Shown here piece by piece: positions 1-9,010 of a stretch of DNA of 63,392 nt. The number at the start of each line of letters is the position of its first letter. Position 1 is the first letter of the stretch. The position numbers were made by a program, and so were the translations under genes. Source of the DNA: Edaphosphingomonas laterariae (GTDB taxonomy: Bacteria > Pseudomonadota > Alphaproteobacteria > Sphingomonadales > Sphingomonadaceae); contig NZ_FZOS01000020.1 in NCBI RefSeq assembly GCF_900188165.1, positions 1 to 63,392 on the forward strand. The letters run 5' to 3'. The notes under the pieces were generated by a model, which saw only the letters and a list, made by a program, of their open reading frames with translations, was not told the origin of the DNA and did no database searches.

Positions 1-94
1 TTCGGGCTACGCCCTCACGCCACTCCCCCCGGCATGTAACACCGTGGCCTGGTTTTACGCCGCCGAATGGCCGACTTTTGCTCCGCCGTTGACA
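1..94. mobile_element. End of an IS21-like insertion sequence (rest lies left of the window)
   Basis: The segment ends at base 94 in ...GTTGACA, i.e. the CA terminus expected of IS21-family elements (5'-TG...CA-3'). Two imperfect 20-bp direct repeats stand next to the end, at 45-64 and 68-87, 15/20 identical and sharing TGGCC, TTTT and CCGCC blocks; repeated terminal blocks of this kind are typical of IS21 ends. From base 95 the sequence becomes the coding sequence of a TonB receptor read on the minus strand. istA and istB are not in the window, so the family call rests on the terminus alone. Confidence 0.65.
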
Positions 95-1957
95 GGCGTT
101 GATGATGTTGGTGGTGATCAAGGTCGGCACGAACACGCCGGCCTGAAAATCCTTGTAGATGCTGTGATAGACCGCAAGGTTCAGGCTGAGCCGGCCGTCG
201 GCGAAGATGCCCTTGGTGCCGAGTTCGAACGAGGTGAGCTTTTCGGGATCGAACGCCGTGTCGAACGCGTCGTTGGTGGCGGCCGTGTCGTTGAAGCCGC
301 CGCTCTTGAAGCCCGTCGCGAACCGGCCATAGACATTAAAATCCGGCTGGATCTGGAACGAGATGCTGGCTTCGGGCGTCAGCCGCGACCAGGATTTCTT
401 GTTTTCCAGCGGCATCAGATCGTAGGGCCCCGGCCCGTTGCCGCTGGGCAGGGCGCCGCTGGCCGGTCCACCGCTGATCGTGATCGGATTGCCATTGGCG
501 TCGCGCACGAACACGCCGGACAGCGGATCCGCCGGATTGACCGCGTAAGCGTTGTACGAAAAGAACAGGTTGCGGACGCGCTTCGTTTCCTTGGTCCAGC
601 GCAGGCCGCCGGTCAGGCTCAGCCGGTTGTCCAGCGACGACGGGCTCCAGGTGAACTGGCCATAGCCGGCGATCGACTTGTTGTGTGCGCCACGGTCGCT
701 CAGATCATAGCGGTTGTCGGCGCCGAAACGCAGCGACCAGCGTGGATTATACACGCTGTAATTATCACGCATGTAGAAGGCGCCGATCGTGTAGCGAAAA
801 TCCTCGCTGGTGCCGATGACCTGCAATTCCTGCGTGAACTGATCATAATCATTGTTCAGCGTGAAGCGCAGCAAATCATAGACGGTGCCGTCGAAATCGC
901 TGTTGCTGCGCGTCTTCAGGTCGCGCCACGCGGTGATCGATTTCAGCGTGATATCGCCGATCCCGGTGGTTCCCGCATCATATTCGGCGGTGATCGCATG
1001 GCCGCTGACGCTGAAATCGCTGCGCCCGGTGGCGTCGGTGCCGATCTCGTCAGGCCGGTCGGTATGGATCGAATTGGCGATCAGCGGATAGAGCGCACGC
1101 AGCGCCGGCACCGGCGACGTCGGCGAGATCAGGCCCGGCGCGCTCAGCGCCAGCATCACGCCCGTGCCGTCATTGTCGGTGATGTCATAGGCGTAGGCGA
1201 TCGACAGATTGTCGGTCGGTTCCCACACGATATCCGCGCGCGCGGCGAACTGATCCTGCTCGCCGAAATGCTTGCGCGACGGACCGGTATTATCGAAGAA
1301 ACCCTCGGTCTGCCGCCCGGACACGCCGAACTTCATCTTGATCGCGCCGAAGCCACCCTCGATCGCCGGCAGATCGACCGACAATTTCTGCGTGTAGGAA
1401 TTGTAATTGCCGACGCCGGCAGAGGCCTGCCCGCCAAATTCGCCGCTGGGCTTGCGGGTGACGAGGTTGACCGCGCCGCCGATGGTGTTCTTGCCATAGA
1501 GCGTGCCCTGCGGCCCGCGCAGCACCTCGACGCGCTGCAGATCGACCGTATCGAACGCGGCGCCGGTAGATTTCGACACCGGCACGCCATCGATATAGAT
1601 GCCGACCGGCTGGTCGCGGCCAAGGCTGGTATCGCCCGCCGGCGAAAGGCCGCGGATCGAGATCAGCGGGCTCCAGCTGTTGCCCACGGTTTCGTTGATC
1701 TGAATATTCGGCACCACCGTGCCGATATTGGTGACGGTGGTGACACCGGCATTTTCAAGCCGTTGTTCGCCGATGGCGGATACCGAGATCGGCACGTCGA
1801 CCAACCGCTCCTCGCGCCGCTGCGCGGTGACGACGATATCGTCGAACATGCCGTCGCTGCTGGCGCCGGCCGCGGCGCCCTGAGCAAAAGCCGGCGCGAC
1901 CCCCACGGTCAGCGCCACACTGTTCATCAGCGTGATCAGTAAAGCAGAACGCTTCAT
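95..1957 (-). pseudogene. TonB-dependent receptor, C-terminus cut off by IS21-like insertion
   Basis: Reading from ATG at 1957 (AGGAGG lies 5 nt upstream; another ATG at 1960 is too close to it) gives an outer-membrane TonB-dependent receptor. It has a signal peptide ending near APAFAQ, a TonB-box region around DDIVVTAQRR, a plug domain with the IEVLRGPQGTLYGKN-type motif (here VEVLRGPQGTLYGKNTIGG), and the start of a beta barrel. About 621 codons are native; homology-like barrel sequence stops at NIINA, exactly where the IS end begins. Such receptors are normally 750-850 aa, so the last barrel strands, including the terminal aromatic residue needed for assembly, are missing or displaced beyond the window. 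The frame runs on through the IS end without a stop. The substrate is unknown. Confidence 0.8.
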
Positions 1958-2182
1958 CATCCCCTCCTGTGCCGGCAGATAGGGATCAAGCGTCCATCGG
2001 CGCGCTGCCGATATTCATCTCCCCTGCCCTGCTGCGGTTTTCGCAGTCATTCTCACGCGCTTCTCACAAGCCGGAATAGCCGGAAGCGGGCGCGCGGCGG
2101 CATCCTTGCGGACGAAGCGTGGCGCAACAAGATCGCAGATGCGATCAGACTGTTTCCGTGGGCAGACAATGGAGGCGATGAC

Positions 2183-2208
2183 GGGCCGGCGGGCGTTTCC
2201 GCCGGCCC
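2183..2208 (-). terminator. Perfect 10-bp GC hairpin after the DUF2147 gene
   Basis: GGGCCGGCGG (2183-2192), loop GCGTTT, CCGCCGGCCC (2199-2208): a perfect stem 5 bp beyond the stop codon of the minus-strand gene. No T-run follows, so it may act as an attenuating or RNA-stabilising 3' structure rather than a classical intrinsic terminator. Confidence 0.55.
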
Positions 2209-2213
2209 TGCCG

Positions 2214-2702
2214 TCAGCGGATGCGCAACATGATCTCCGACTGGCAGATGAAGGCGACGCAGCCCTTCACCTCCAGCGTGTTCGCATCCTTCAGCGTCAG
2301 CGAGCCGCTTTTGGTGCCCCAGCCGCTTTCCGGATCGTAGAGCGATCCCCCCTTCCACTGGCGCGGCCCGCCGGTGAAGCCGTCGAACACGCGCAGCCCC
2401 TTCACCGCGCGCGCGCGCAGGCTCCTGTTGCCATTGTGGACATCGCGCAGATCGGGGTTCGCGCGCAGGCTCGCGCCATCCAGAATACGGCCGCAGATCG
2501 CGCCGCCGCAGCGATGCAGCTCGATCGTGCCGCCACGATCCTTGGATCGCCACAGGCCGAGAACCGGGTCGGCCGCCGTTGCCCCCGCGCCCGCCGAAGC
2601 AACGAAGGTGGCAACGCCCGCCATCGCCACAAACAAGGAACGCGGCGAACGAACGAAAGCAGAGGCGCGCGACAGCACATGCACAGGAAAAGCGAACTTC
2701 AT
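2214..2702 (-). CDS. DUF2147 family secreted protein
   Basis: This is a 162-aa protein with an N-terminal signal sequence (hydrophobic stretch around residues 20-45 ending near GATAA). The mature part begins with a DPVLGLWRSKDRGGTIELH block and contains RCGGAICGRI, both typical of DUF2147. Members are periplasmic or secreted, beta-rich and of unknown biochemical role. ATG 2702 is preferred over ATG 2708 because GAGAG lies at better spacing; both are in frame. The gene is divergent from a TetR gene (128 bp apart), so it is a candidate target of that regulator. A GC hairpin follows its stop. Confidence 0.8.
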   Translation of the reverse strand: MKFAFPVHVLSRASAFVRSPRSLFVAMAGVATFVASAGAGATAADPVLGLWRSKDRGGTIELHRCGGAICGRILDGASLRANPDLRDVHNGNRSLRARAVKGLRVFDGFTGGPRQWKGGSLYDPESGWGTKSGSLTLKDANTLEVKGCVAFICQSEIMLRIR

Positions 2703-2836
2703 GGGCATTCTCTCTTTATCTCTCGGGGCGCCAGACGCCGTGCCCCGCCAAGGGCACGGATCGTCGCGATTGTTCTCGACAACGACCGGCGGATTCCCTA
2801 ATACAATTTTCGAAATACATTCGTAAATAGGGATTT

Positions 2837-3589
2837 ATGACCGAGGGTTTGAACGCGAAGTGGCTGGCCAAGTCACAGGGCAGCGTCGGCCGCCCGCGCA
2901 GCCTGACGCGCGATATGGTGATAGACGCGGCCGTGGAACTCGGGCTCGACAGGTTCAGCATGACGCGCGTCGCCGAACGCCTCGGTGTCGGCATCTCGAC
3001 GCTCTATCAATATGTCGCCAATCGCGATGAATTGCTGCGGCTGGCGATCGACCGCCAGCTCTCCGCCGTCGCCCTGCCCCGCGATCAGGAACAGAGCTGG
3101 TCGGACTATATCATCGAATATGCCACCAGCCTGCGCGACGCGCTGGCCGGCGAACCCCATCTCATCCTTCAGGTGATGGATGGCGGCGGCGGCATCGAAC
3201 GCGAACTGGCGGTAACGGAACGCTTCGTCGAAGTGCTGGTGGCGCGCGGCTTCAGCGTAGAGGAGGCAGTTTCAGCCTGGCGCTGCATCGGCGCAGCAAC
3301 CCTGGGCGCCGCGATCACGGTGTGCCGCGACCGCGCGGCCGTGGCCCGCAACGGATCCAGCGATCGCATGCTGCGGCAGGCCTTTGCCCATTTCGAACCC
3401 GGCCAGCTGCCTTTGATGCGCCAGGGCGTGGACGCTTATGCGCGACAGATGGATCTCGTCGAAGAACTCCTCCGTCCGTTCATCGAAAGCATTGCGAGGC
3501 GGCGCGGCGAACCCTCCCCCTGGGAAGTCAAGCAGTCAGCGAAACGCCATAATCGGACCGGGGGCAAGAAATCGCGCACTCACTCCTGA
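2837..3589 (+). CDS. TetR/AcrR family transcriptional regulator
   Basis: This 250-aa protein has a TetR-type helix-turn-helix at about residues 20-65 (GRPRSLTRDMVIDAAVELG, then MTRVAERLGVGISTLYQYV) and a ligand-binding C-terminal domain resembling TetR_C. A short basic linker precedes the HTH. It faces the DUF2147 gene across an AT-rich 128-bp gap containing near-repeated AATACAATTTTCG and AAATACATTCG blocks at about 2798-2826, just ahead of the start codon, which could be its operator. It also lies upstream of the exporter operon at 3830, which is a plausible second target because TetR proteins often repress adjacent efflux systems. The ligand is unknown. Confidence 0.85.
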   Translation: MTEGLNAKWLAKSQGSVGRPRSLTRDMVIDAAVELGLDRFSMTRVAERLGVGISTLYQYVANRDELLRLAIDRQLSAVALPRDQEQSWSDYIIEYATSLRDALAGEPHLILQVMDGGGGIERELAVTERFVEVLVARGFSVEEAVSAWRCIGAATLGAAITVCRDRAAVARNGSSDRMLRQAFAHFEPGQLPLMRQGVDAYARQMDLVEELLRPFIESIARRRGEPSPWEVKQSAKRHNRTGGKKSRTHS

Positions 3590-3829
3590 CGGCCAGCAAT
3601 CGGAAGGTTCTCCGAAAGGTACGCGCAATTGCCGGCGGCGCGTTGCATCCAATATCGATCGAAAATCGAAAACGCCGTCCAAGCCGGCCCAAATATGAAC
3701 TGGCAAATGATGTGATTAAGGTACATCCTACTGAAAAATGAGCTTTCCTCCCTTCATATTACAGAAAGAGGGAAGTTCAGCCGAGCATGAGCCCAGAGCC
3801 TAATATGCCGGATGAGAGGGGGAGGAACC

Positions 3830-4513
3830 GTGCTGCGGTTGAACCATGTTCAAAAGGCGTATGGCACGCCTGAACAACCGATCCCCGTATTGCACGATAT
3901 TTCGATCGACGTGGCCGATGGCGAGTTCTGCGCCATTCTCGGCCCCTCCGGCTCCGGCAAAAGCACGCTCCTCAACATCATCGGGGTGCTCGATCATCCC
4001 GATGCGGGCGAGATCGAACTGGGCGGCGTTCCCATCGACTTTGGATCAGCCACCGAAGCGGCGCGGTTGCGCAACCAACTGCTCGGTTTCGTCTTTCAAT
4101 CCTTCCAGTTGCTCCCACGATTAACCGCATGGGAAAATGTGGCGCTGCCGCTGCTCTATCGCGGCACGCCACGCCCCGAACGCAAGCCGCGGGCACTTGC
4201 CATGCTGGACCGGCTGGGGCTTGGCGAAAGGGTCCATCACCTCCCCGCCGAACTGTCCGGCGGCCAGCGGCAGAGGGTGGCGCTGGCCCGCGCGCTTATC
4301 GGAGACCCCAAGCTGGTTCTTGCCGATGAACCGACAGGCAGCCTCGACAGCGTGACGGCCGCCGAAGTGCTGCAACTGCTACGCCAGCTCAACCGCGATT
4401 TCGGCGTGACCCTGCTGATGGTGACGCACGACCGCGGCCTCGCCGAAGCCTGCGATCGCAGCATCGAGATACTCGACGGGCGCGTGGTTTCGGACGTGCG
4501 GCGCGACGGATGA
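3830..4513 (+). CDS. ABC transporter ATP-binding protein (MacB/LolD type)
   Basis: This 227-aa ATPase has Walker A GPSGSGKST (about residues 41-49), Q-loop VFQSFQLLP, signature LSGGQRQRVALARAL, Walker B LVLADEPTGSLD and the switch His in VTHDRG. The sequence class is the short LolD/MacB-like ATPase that pairs with an FtsX-fold permease. GTG 3830 is chosen because GGGGGAGG lies 4 nt upstream; the in-frame ATG at 3812 has no good ribosome site. Its stop overlaps the permease start by 4 bp (ATGA), so the two are translationally coupled. It is the first gene of the exporter operon and acts at the inner face of the cytoplasmic membrane. Confidence 0.92.
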   Translation: MLRLNHVQKAYGTPEQPIPVLHDISIDVADGEFCAILGPSGSGKSTLLNIIGVLDHPDAGEIELGGVPIDFGSATEAARLRNQLLGFVFQSFQLLPRLTAWENVALPLLYRGTPRPERKPRALAMLDRLGLGERVHHLPAELSGGQRQRVALARALIGDPKLVLADEPTGSLDSVTAAEVLQLLRQLNRDFGVTLLMVTHDRGLAEACDRSIEILDGRVVSDVRRDG

Positions 4514-5709
4514 TGCCACGCAGGCCCGCCCACAACCTTGAGGTCGCAGAAACGCTACGGGAGGCGCTCGCCAATCTGCGCGCGCAAGGCCGACGGTCGG
4601 CGCTTGCGCTGCTCGGCATCCTGATCGGCACCGCATCGATCGTCGCGATGCTCAATATCGGCCATATCGCGCAGCTCGAAACCTCGAAACTGTTCAGCCA
4701 TCTCGGCGCCGACATGGTGCAATTGCGGGCGATGCCCACCGGCGCAGCGCCCGCCGCGCTCGACCGCGAACTGATCGAACAATTGCCCGCGCGCGATCCC
4801 GATGTCGCATGGTCCCTGCCATTGGCAACGGGCCGGGCGCAGGTGGCGTTCGGATCGCAACGCCATGACATGCTGATCGTGGCGATAACGCCGGCACTCC
4901 CGCGGCTGGCGGGCCTACACCTCGAACGGGGCCGAAGCATTGCCGCGATTGACCAATGCGCGATGGTGGCGGTGGCGGGTGCCGAAGCAGCGACGCAATT
5001 GTCTTCGCCTGGAAACCAGCTGATGCCGACCGGCAAGGTCGCGATCGGCGACTATGTCTATAGCGTCATCGGCACCTTGCGGCCCTCCTTTGCCGAGGCA
5101 CTGAGCCCCGGCGACTATAACAAGGCTCTCCTCATTCCGCTCGATTGCGCGCGTCGCGTGTTGGGCAGCTCAGCCCCGACCACGGCGATGGTGCGCCTGC
5201 GGCCCGGCGCGGACGCCGAAAAAGCGGGCGCGCGACTGAGCGGAATGCTGGCCAATGCGTCATCCTCCATAGAGGTCATCAGCGCACGGCAACTGATAAA
5301 GACAATGAACGAACAGAAAGCCGTTCACACCAGCATGCTCGCCGCGATCGGCGGCATTTCGCTGCTCGTCGGTGGCATTGGCGTGATGAACGTCATGCTG
5401 ATGAGCGTGATGGAACGCCGCAGCGAAATCGGCTTGCGCGCCGCCATCGGCGCCACACCGCGCGACCTGCAATTGATGTTCACGGTCGAAGCCGGGGTGC
5501 TGGCATTGGCCGGCGGCGTGGCGGGAACCCTGATCGGCGTCCTCATCGCCTGGATCATGGCGCAATATTCCGGCTGGACCTTCGATCTCGCTTTCTATGT
5601 GCTGCCACTGGGTTCGGGCATGGCCGCGATCGTCGGGCTGGTGTTCGGCCTCTATCCCGCGATCACTGCGGCGCGCCTTCATCCGATCGAGGCGCTTCGT
5701 GCGGATTAG
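4510..5709 (+). CDS. MacB-type ABC transporter permease (FtsX domain)
   Basis: This 399-aa permease has one transmembrane helix near the N-terminus (ALALLGILIGTASIVAML), a large periplasmic MacB-PCD domain (about residues 45-270), and three C-terminal helices of the FtsX domain containing the family motif GGIGVMNVMLMSVMERRSEIGLRAAIGA. This is the MacB topology with the ATPase encoded separately. With the ATPase, a TolC-like channel and an adaptor in the same operon it should form a tripartite mechanotransmission exporter across both membranes. Known MacB substrates are peptides, toxins and macrolides; nothing here identifies the cargo. Confidence 0.92.
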   Translation: MMPRRPAHNLEVAETLREALANLRAQGRRSALALLGILIGTASIVAMLNIGHIAQLETSKLFSHLGADMVQLRAMPTGAAPAALDRELIEQLPARDPDVAWSLPLATGRAQVAFGSQRHDMLIVAITPALPRLAGLHLERGRSIAAIDQCAMVAVAGAEAATQLSSPGNQLMPTGKVAIGDYVYSVIGTLRPSFAEALSPGDYNKALLIPLDCARRVLGSSAPTTAMVRLRPGADAEKAGARLSGMLANASSSIEVISARQLIKTMNEQKAVHTSMLAAIGGISLLVGGIGVMNVMLMSVMERRSEIGLRAAIGATPRDLQLMFTVEAGVLALAGGVAGTLIGVLIAWIMAQYSGWTFDLAFYVLPLGSGMAAIVGLVFGLYPAITAARLHPIEALRAD

Positions 5710-5851
5710 GCATTTGATAGCGCGGCACCTCGGGCACCGGCGTCGGATCGATGAAACTCGGCTCGTGCGGCGGCGCACGCAACTCGCCGGGCGTCGCGCA
5801 TCCCGCCAGTATCAGCATCGCCGGAACGGCGCCGTGCCCGATCCTTTTCAT
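5663..5851 (-). CDS. Possible small lipoprotein, antisense to the permease/channel junction
   Basis: The minus strand encodes a 62-aa protein from ATG 5851 that begins MKRIGHGAVPAMLILAGC, an almost textbook lipoprotein signal with lipobox LAGC, followed by a short proline-rich tail. CAGGA lies 3-7 nt upstream of the ATG. The reading frame fills the otherwise unexplained 124 bp between the permease stop and the probable channel start, overlapping the former by 47 bp and the latter by 18 bp, both antisense. Plus-strand translation of the same stretch is arginine-rich and shadow-like. It may be a real small gene or a chance ORF; no homologue is recognised. Confidence 0.42.
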   Translation of the reverse strand: MKRIGHGAVPAMLILAGCATPGELRAPPHEPSFIDPTPVPEVPRYQMPNPHEAPRSDEGAPQ

Positions 5852-7324
5852 GTCCTGACTGCCCTGTTCGTCCTGTTCTCGTCGGCGACGATACCAGCCA
5901 CGTCGCATGCGAAGGCGCAAGATGCATATCCGCCAATCGTTCCCATCGCGACGGAACGATCGACCAGCCAACCGGCCGGAGCGCCGGTCCCGCTCAGCCT
6001 CACCGATGCCGTCGCCCTCGCACTTCGCGAAAATCGTGACATTCGGTCGGCCTATCTCTCCAGAATCGTCCAGAAGTTCGATCTTGTCGTCGCCCGCAGC
6101 GACTTTTGGCCCAAGGTCGGGATCAGCGCGAACGTCTCGGCGCGGCGCGCCGATGGAACAACCTATGCCGACAGCAGCGTGACGCCGCGCGTGGCGCTCA
6201 GGACCACCACGGGCGCAACCGTCGATTTCACCTGGCAACGGCGCGACCGCCTTGAGCCCGGCCCTCATCTGGCCGATGAAACCGCCACTTTCCTGATCAG
6301 CCAGCCGCTGCTTCGCGGCGCCGGATTCGATGTCAACCTGGCCCCACTGCGGATCGCGCGGCTGCAGGAACAGATCAACCAGCTCAACCTCAAGACCACT
6401 GTTTCCAACATCGTCTCGGCGATCATCGTCGCCTATCGCACGCTGGTTCAGTCGCAGGAACAGGTAAGGCTGGCGGAATTGTCGCTCGAACGGGCGCGCG
6501 ATCTGCTGACCACGAACCGCGCGCTGATTGCCGCCGGCCGCATGCCCGCGGCCGATATCGTCCAGACGGAATCGCAAGTCGCCAACCAGGAAGTCGCGAT
6601 GCTGCAGGCGCGGCAGCAGAAGATCTCCGCGCAACTCGCGCTGATCCAGCTGCTCGCGCTCGATTCACGCACCAATATCCTCGCCGCCGACGCAATCCAG
6701 GCGAGCCATGTCGACATCGACATGGACAGGCTGATCCAGCTCGGTCTTTCATCCCGCATGGACGTTCTGGCCCAGAGCAAGGCGCTGGAAATCAGCCGTC
6801 AGGCCGTCTCCCTCGCCCGCAACAACCGCCTGTGGGATCTGCGCGTCACGGGAAGCATCACGCAGGAGCGCGGGCTCGACACGCCTGCCGGCGCGATCGA
6901 TTCACGGACCGACAAGGCCATCGGCATCCAACTCGGCATTCCAATCAGCGGCGATTTGTCAGGCCGGCAGGGGGAAATTCAGGCCACCATCGGCCTGCGC
7001 AACGCCGAGATCGCTTATGAAGGCCTCGTCCAATCGGCCGAACTGCAAATCCGCGATGGCGTGCAATCGGTGGAAGCGAGCTGGCTGCAACTCGAAGCCG
7101 CGCGCCGGGCACGCGCGCTGGCGGCTCGCGCGCTCGAACTGCAGCAGGAAAAATTGAAAGTGGGTCGCGCCTCGAACTTCGAGGTGCTGTCCTTCCAGGC
7201 CGATCTGCGCGCCGCCGATACCCAGGAGCTCGCGGCATCGATCGCCTATCTCAACGCGCTCACTGCCTTGGATCAACAGGTCGGGAACACGCTGAAAACA
7301 TGGCGCATCTCCTTGAACGATTGA
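5834..7324 (+). CDS. TolC-like outer-membrane efflux protein
   Basis: The protein is about 496 aa from GTG 5834, which gives a signal peptide (VLTALFVLFSSATIPATSHA) before the mature domain. Two OEP repeats follow, with the typical start LSLTDAVALALRENRDIRSAYL near residue 50 and long helical coiled-coil stretches (for example VRLAELSLERARDLLTTNR) that form the periplasmic tunnel. The frame is open back to 5597 but that part is arginine-rich antisense shadow, so the late start is preferred although its ribosome site is weak. It overlaps the adaptor gene by 25 bp. It should trimerise as the outer-membrane channel of the operon's exporter. Confidence 0.88.
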   Translation: MPDPFHVLTALFVLFSSATIPATSHAKAQDAYPPIVPIATERSTSQPAGAPVPLSLTDAVALALRENRDIRSAYLSRIVQKFDLVVARSDFWPKVGISANVSARRADGTTYADSSVTPRVALRTTTGATVDFTWQRRDRLEPGPHLADETATFLISQPLLRGAGFDVNLAPLRIARLQEQINQLNLKTTVSNIVSAIIVAYRTLVQSQEQVRLAELSLERARDLLTTNRALIAAGRMPAADIVQTESQVANQEVAMLQARQQKISAQLALIQLLALDSRTNILAADAIQASHVDIDMDRLIQLGLSSRMDVLAQSKALEISRQAVSLARNNRLWDLRVTGSITQERGLDTPAGAIDSRTDKAIGIQLGIPISGDLSGRQGEIQATIGLRNAEIAYEGLVQSAELQIRDGVQSVEASWLQLEAARRARALAARALELQQEKLKVGRASNFEVLSFQADLRAADTQELAASIAYLNALTALDQQVGNTLKTWRISLND

Positions 7325-8598
7325 AGCGATCGCCGCGACATGCGGCGGCCGGCGTCTTTCTGGTCGCCGCCGTTGCGCTATGGCTGGCGGTTCCACGCAG
7401 CGAGGCATCGTTGCCGGACGCCGGGTTCGAGGAGCAAAGCCTTGTCCTGGCAAAGCGGCCTTTCAGTTCGTCCATCACCTTTGCTGGCGCGATTGTCGCG
7501 GGCGATGCGGTCGCCGTCTTTGCGCCCTTCGATGGCAAGGTGAAGACTATCGGCTTCACCTATGGCGACCGGGTTGTCCCCGGCCAGATGCTGGTCGAGC
7601 TCGACCTTTCCGACCTACAGAAAAGCCGCAACGAGGCGGAAGGCACCTTGCTCAAGGCGGCCGAAGCCGCATCGCAAGTGGAAAATTGGAACAGCGGCCC
7701 CGAAGTCGCCCGCGCGCGACGTTCCGCCGCATCGGCCGCTTACGACCTGAACGATACGGAGCGGAAGATTCAGGAAACCAAGGCCCTGCTCGACAAGGGG
7801 CTGGTATCGCGTAGCGAGTATGACGGATTGCTGCAGCAGCGACGATCGCAGCAAATGGCAGCCCAGTCGGCGCAGGACGATCTGAAATCGACGCTGGCGC
7901 GCGGCCAGGGATCCAATTTGCGCGTCGCACGGCTGGAACTGATCAACGCGCGGGCACGCTACGCGGAACTCCATGCGCAATGGGCCGGCGCCGTCGTCCG
8001 TGCCACCGCAGCGGGGATCATTGTCCGTCCACCGTCCGGCCCAAGCCAAACGGCCACCGATATTCGCGTCGGCTCATCGCTGAACCGAGGCGCGTTGATC
8101 GGATCGATCGCGCGCGCCGGCGGACTGGCGGCATCATTCCGCATCGATGAGGGCGATGTGAACCAGTTGAAGCCCGGAATGCCGGTTACCGTTACGGGGG
8201 CGGGCTTTGGCGGCGCGGCACTGACCGGCAGCATTTTCAGCGTCGCGGGCGAAGCGGATTCGAATGCCGCGGCAACTGGCGGCAAAGCCGGCTTCACCGC
8301 GATCGCGCGGCTGGATCCGCTGCCGGCCGAACAAGCCCAGCAGGTCCGCATCGGCATGAGCGCCAATATTGCGATCACGGTATACACGACGCCGTCTGCG
8401 CTGGTGGTGCCCGCTCAGGCCATTTCCGGCGTCGCGCCGGAGAGCAAGGTTGCGGTCCGCAACAAGGACGGAACAACAAGCCAGGTAATCGTGCAGATCG
8501 GTCGCGTTTCACCCGAAGGCGTCGAAGTGCTTTCCGGCGTGAAAGCAGGTGACACGGTGATCTGGAAGTCCGTCGCAGTTCCTGTCGCCGCGCCATGA
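7300..8598 (+). CDS. HlyD/MacA-like periplasmic adaptor subunit
   Basis: This 432-aa membrane-fusion protein has an N-terminal membrane anchor (about residues 17-33), a lipoyl-like half (SSITFAGAIVAGDAVAVFAP, then GKVKTIGFTYGDRVVPGQML), an alpha-helical hairpin at about 105-225, the second lipoyl half (VRATAAGIIVRPPSG) and a beta-barrel plus membrane-proximal domain to the C-terminus. It should bridge the ABC permease to the TolC-like channel. It starts inside the channel gene and is the last gene of the operon; a weak hairpin follows at 8605-8632. Confidence 0.9.
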   Translation: MAHLLERLKRSPRHAAAGVFLVAAVALWLAVPRSEASLPDAGFEEQSLVLAKRPFSSSITFAGAIVAGDAVAVFAPFDGKVKTIGFTYGDRVVPGQMLVELDLSDLQKSRNEAEGTLLKAAEAASQVENWNSGPEVARARRSAASAAYDLNDTERKIQETKALLDKGLVSRSEYDGLLQQRRSQQMAAQSAQDDLKSTLARGQGSNLRVARLELINARARYAELHAQWAGAVVRATAAGIIVRPPSGPSQTATDIRVGSSLNRGALIGSIARAGGLAASFRIDEGDVNQLKPGMPVTVTGAGFGGAALTGSIFSVAGEADSNAAATGGKAGFTAIARLDPLPAEQAQQVRIGMSANIAITVYTTPSALVVPAQAISGVAPESKVAVRNKDGTTSQVIVQIGRVSPEGVEVLSGVKAGDTVIWKSVAVPVAAP

Positions 8599-8604
8599 CT
8601 CGGC

Positions 8605-8632
8605 GGGCAAGCTTGTCTCGATTCGCTTGCCT
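8605..8632 (+). terminator. Weak hairpin after the exporter operon
   Basis: GGCAAGC (8606-8612) pairs with GCTTGCC (8625-8631) across a 12-nt loop, a few bases after the adaptor stop. There is no T-tract, so termination strength is doubtful. Confidence 0.35.
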
Positions 8633-9010
8633 GAGGTTCGAAATCCATCGCCGCATTGGCCGAATTACGCGATTTCCGAAACTCTATCGGAAATTACCTT
8701 GCTAAATAAATGCTATTGAGGAATGATCGACTTAAGCTCCAGCGCAATAGGAGCGGACAATGCCTTTCGGAGGAGCCGAAGACCCGCCCGCCCGCGACAG
8801 CCAATATGCAGGCTCAAGGCCGGTCCGTTACTGCCGTTCCGCAAATGCAGGGGCATTTGCCAGGCGCTCCACCGAATGTTGTGATGTGGAGGTGCGTACC
8901 TGATTGGTAAGCTGCAGCCTTCGCCGTAGGCGGGGAACGAGAAGGACGCGGCGCATCCGGTTTCGACAAAATCATAATAACCGGATGATGAGCCGGAGGA
9001 GAGGGAGGCG
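8633..9010. other. 378-bp intergenic region upstream of the sigma factor
   Basis: No convincing gene is seen. It holds an 8-bp inverted repeat, ATTTCCGA (8672-8679) and TCGGAAAT (8687-8694), separated by 7 bp, in an AT-richer stretch that could be a regulator site or promoter. A strong ribosome site (GGAGGAGAGGGAGG) ends the region directly before the sigma-factor start. Confidence 0.5.

Noticed and set aside
44-1942. A 632-codon plus-strand frame across the first receptor gene
   Set aside because: It is aligned codon-for-codon with the minus-strand receptor, is Arg/Ala-rich and has no family features; it is an antisense shadow.
5597-5833. An N-terminal extension of the TolC-like protein from ATG 5597
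   Set aside because: The first 79 codons overlap the permease and are Arg-rich; a signal peptide appears only after GTG 5834.
3830-8598. Type 1 secretion system exporting the PraB-like protein
   Set aside because: The ATPase and permease are MacB/FtsX type, not the fused exporter of type 1 systems, and the PraB-like protein has a Sec signal.
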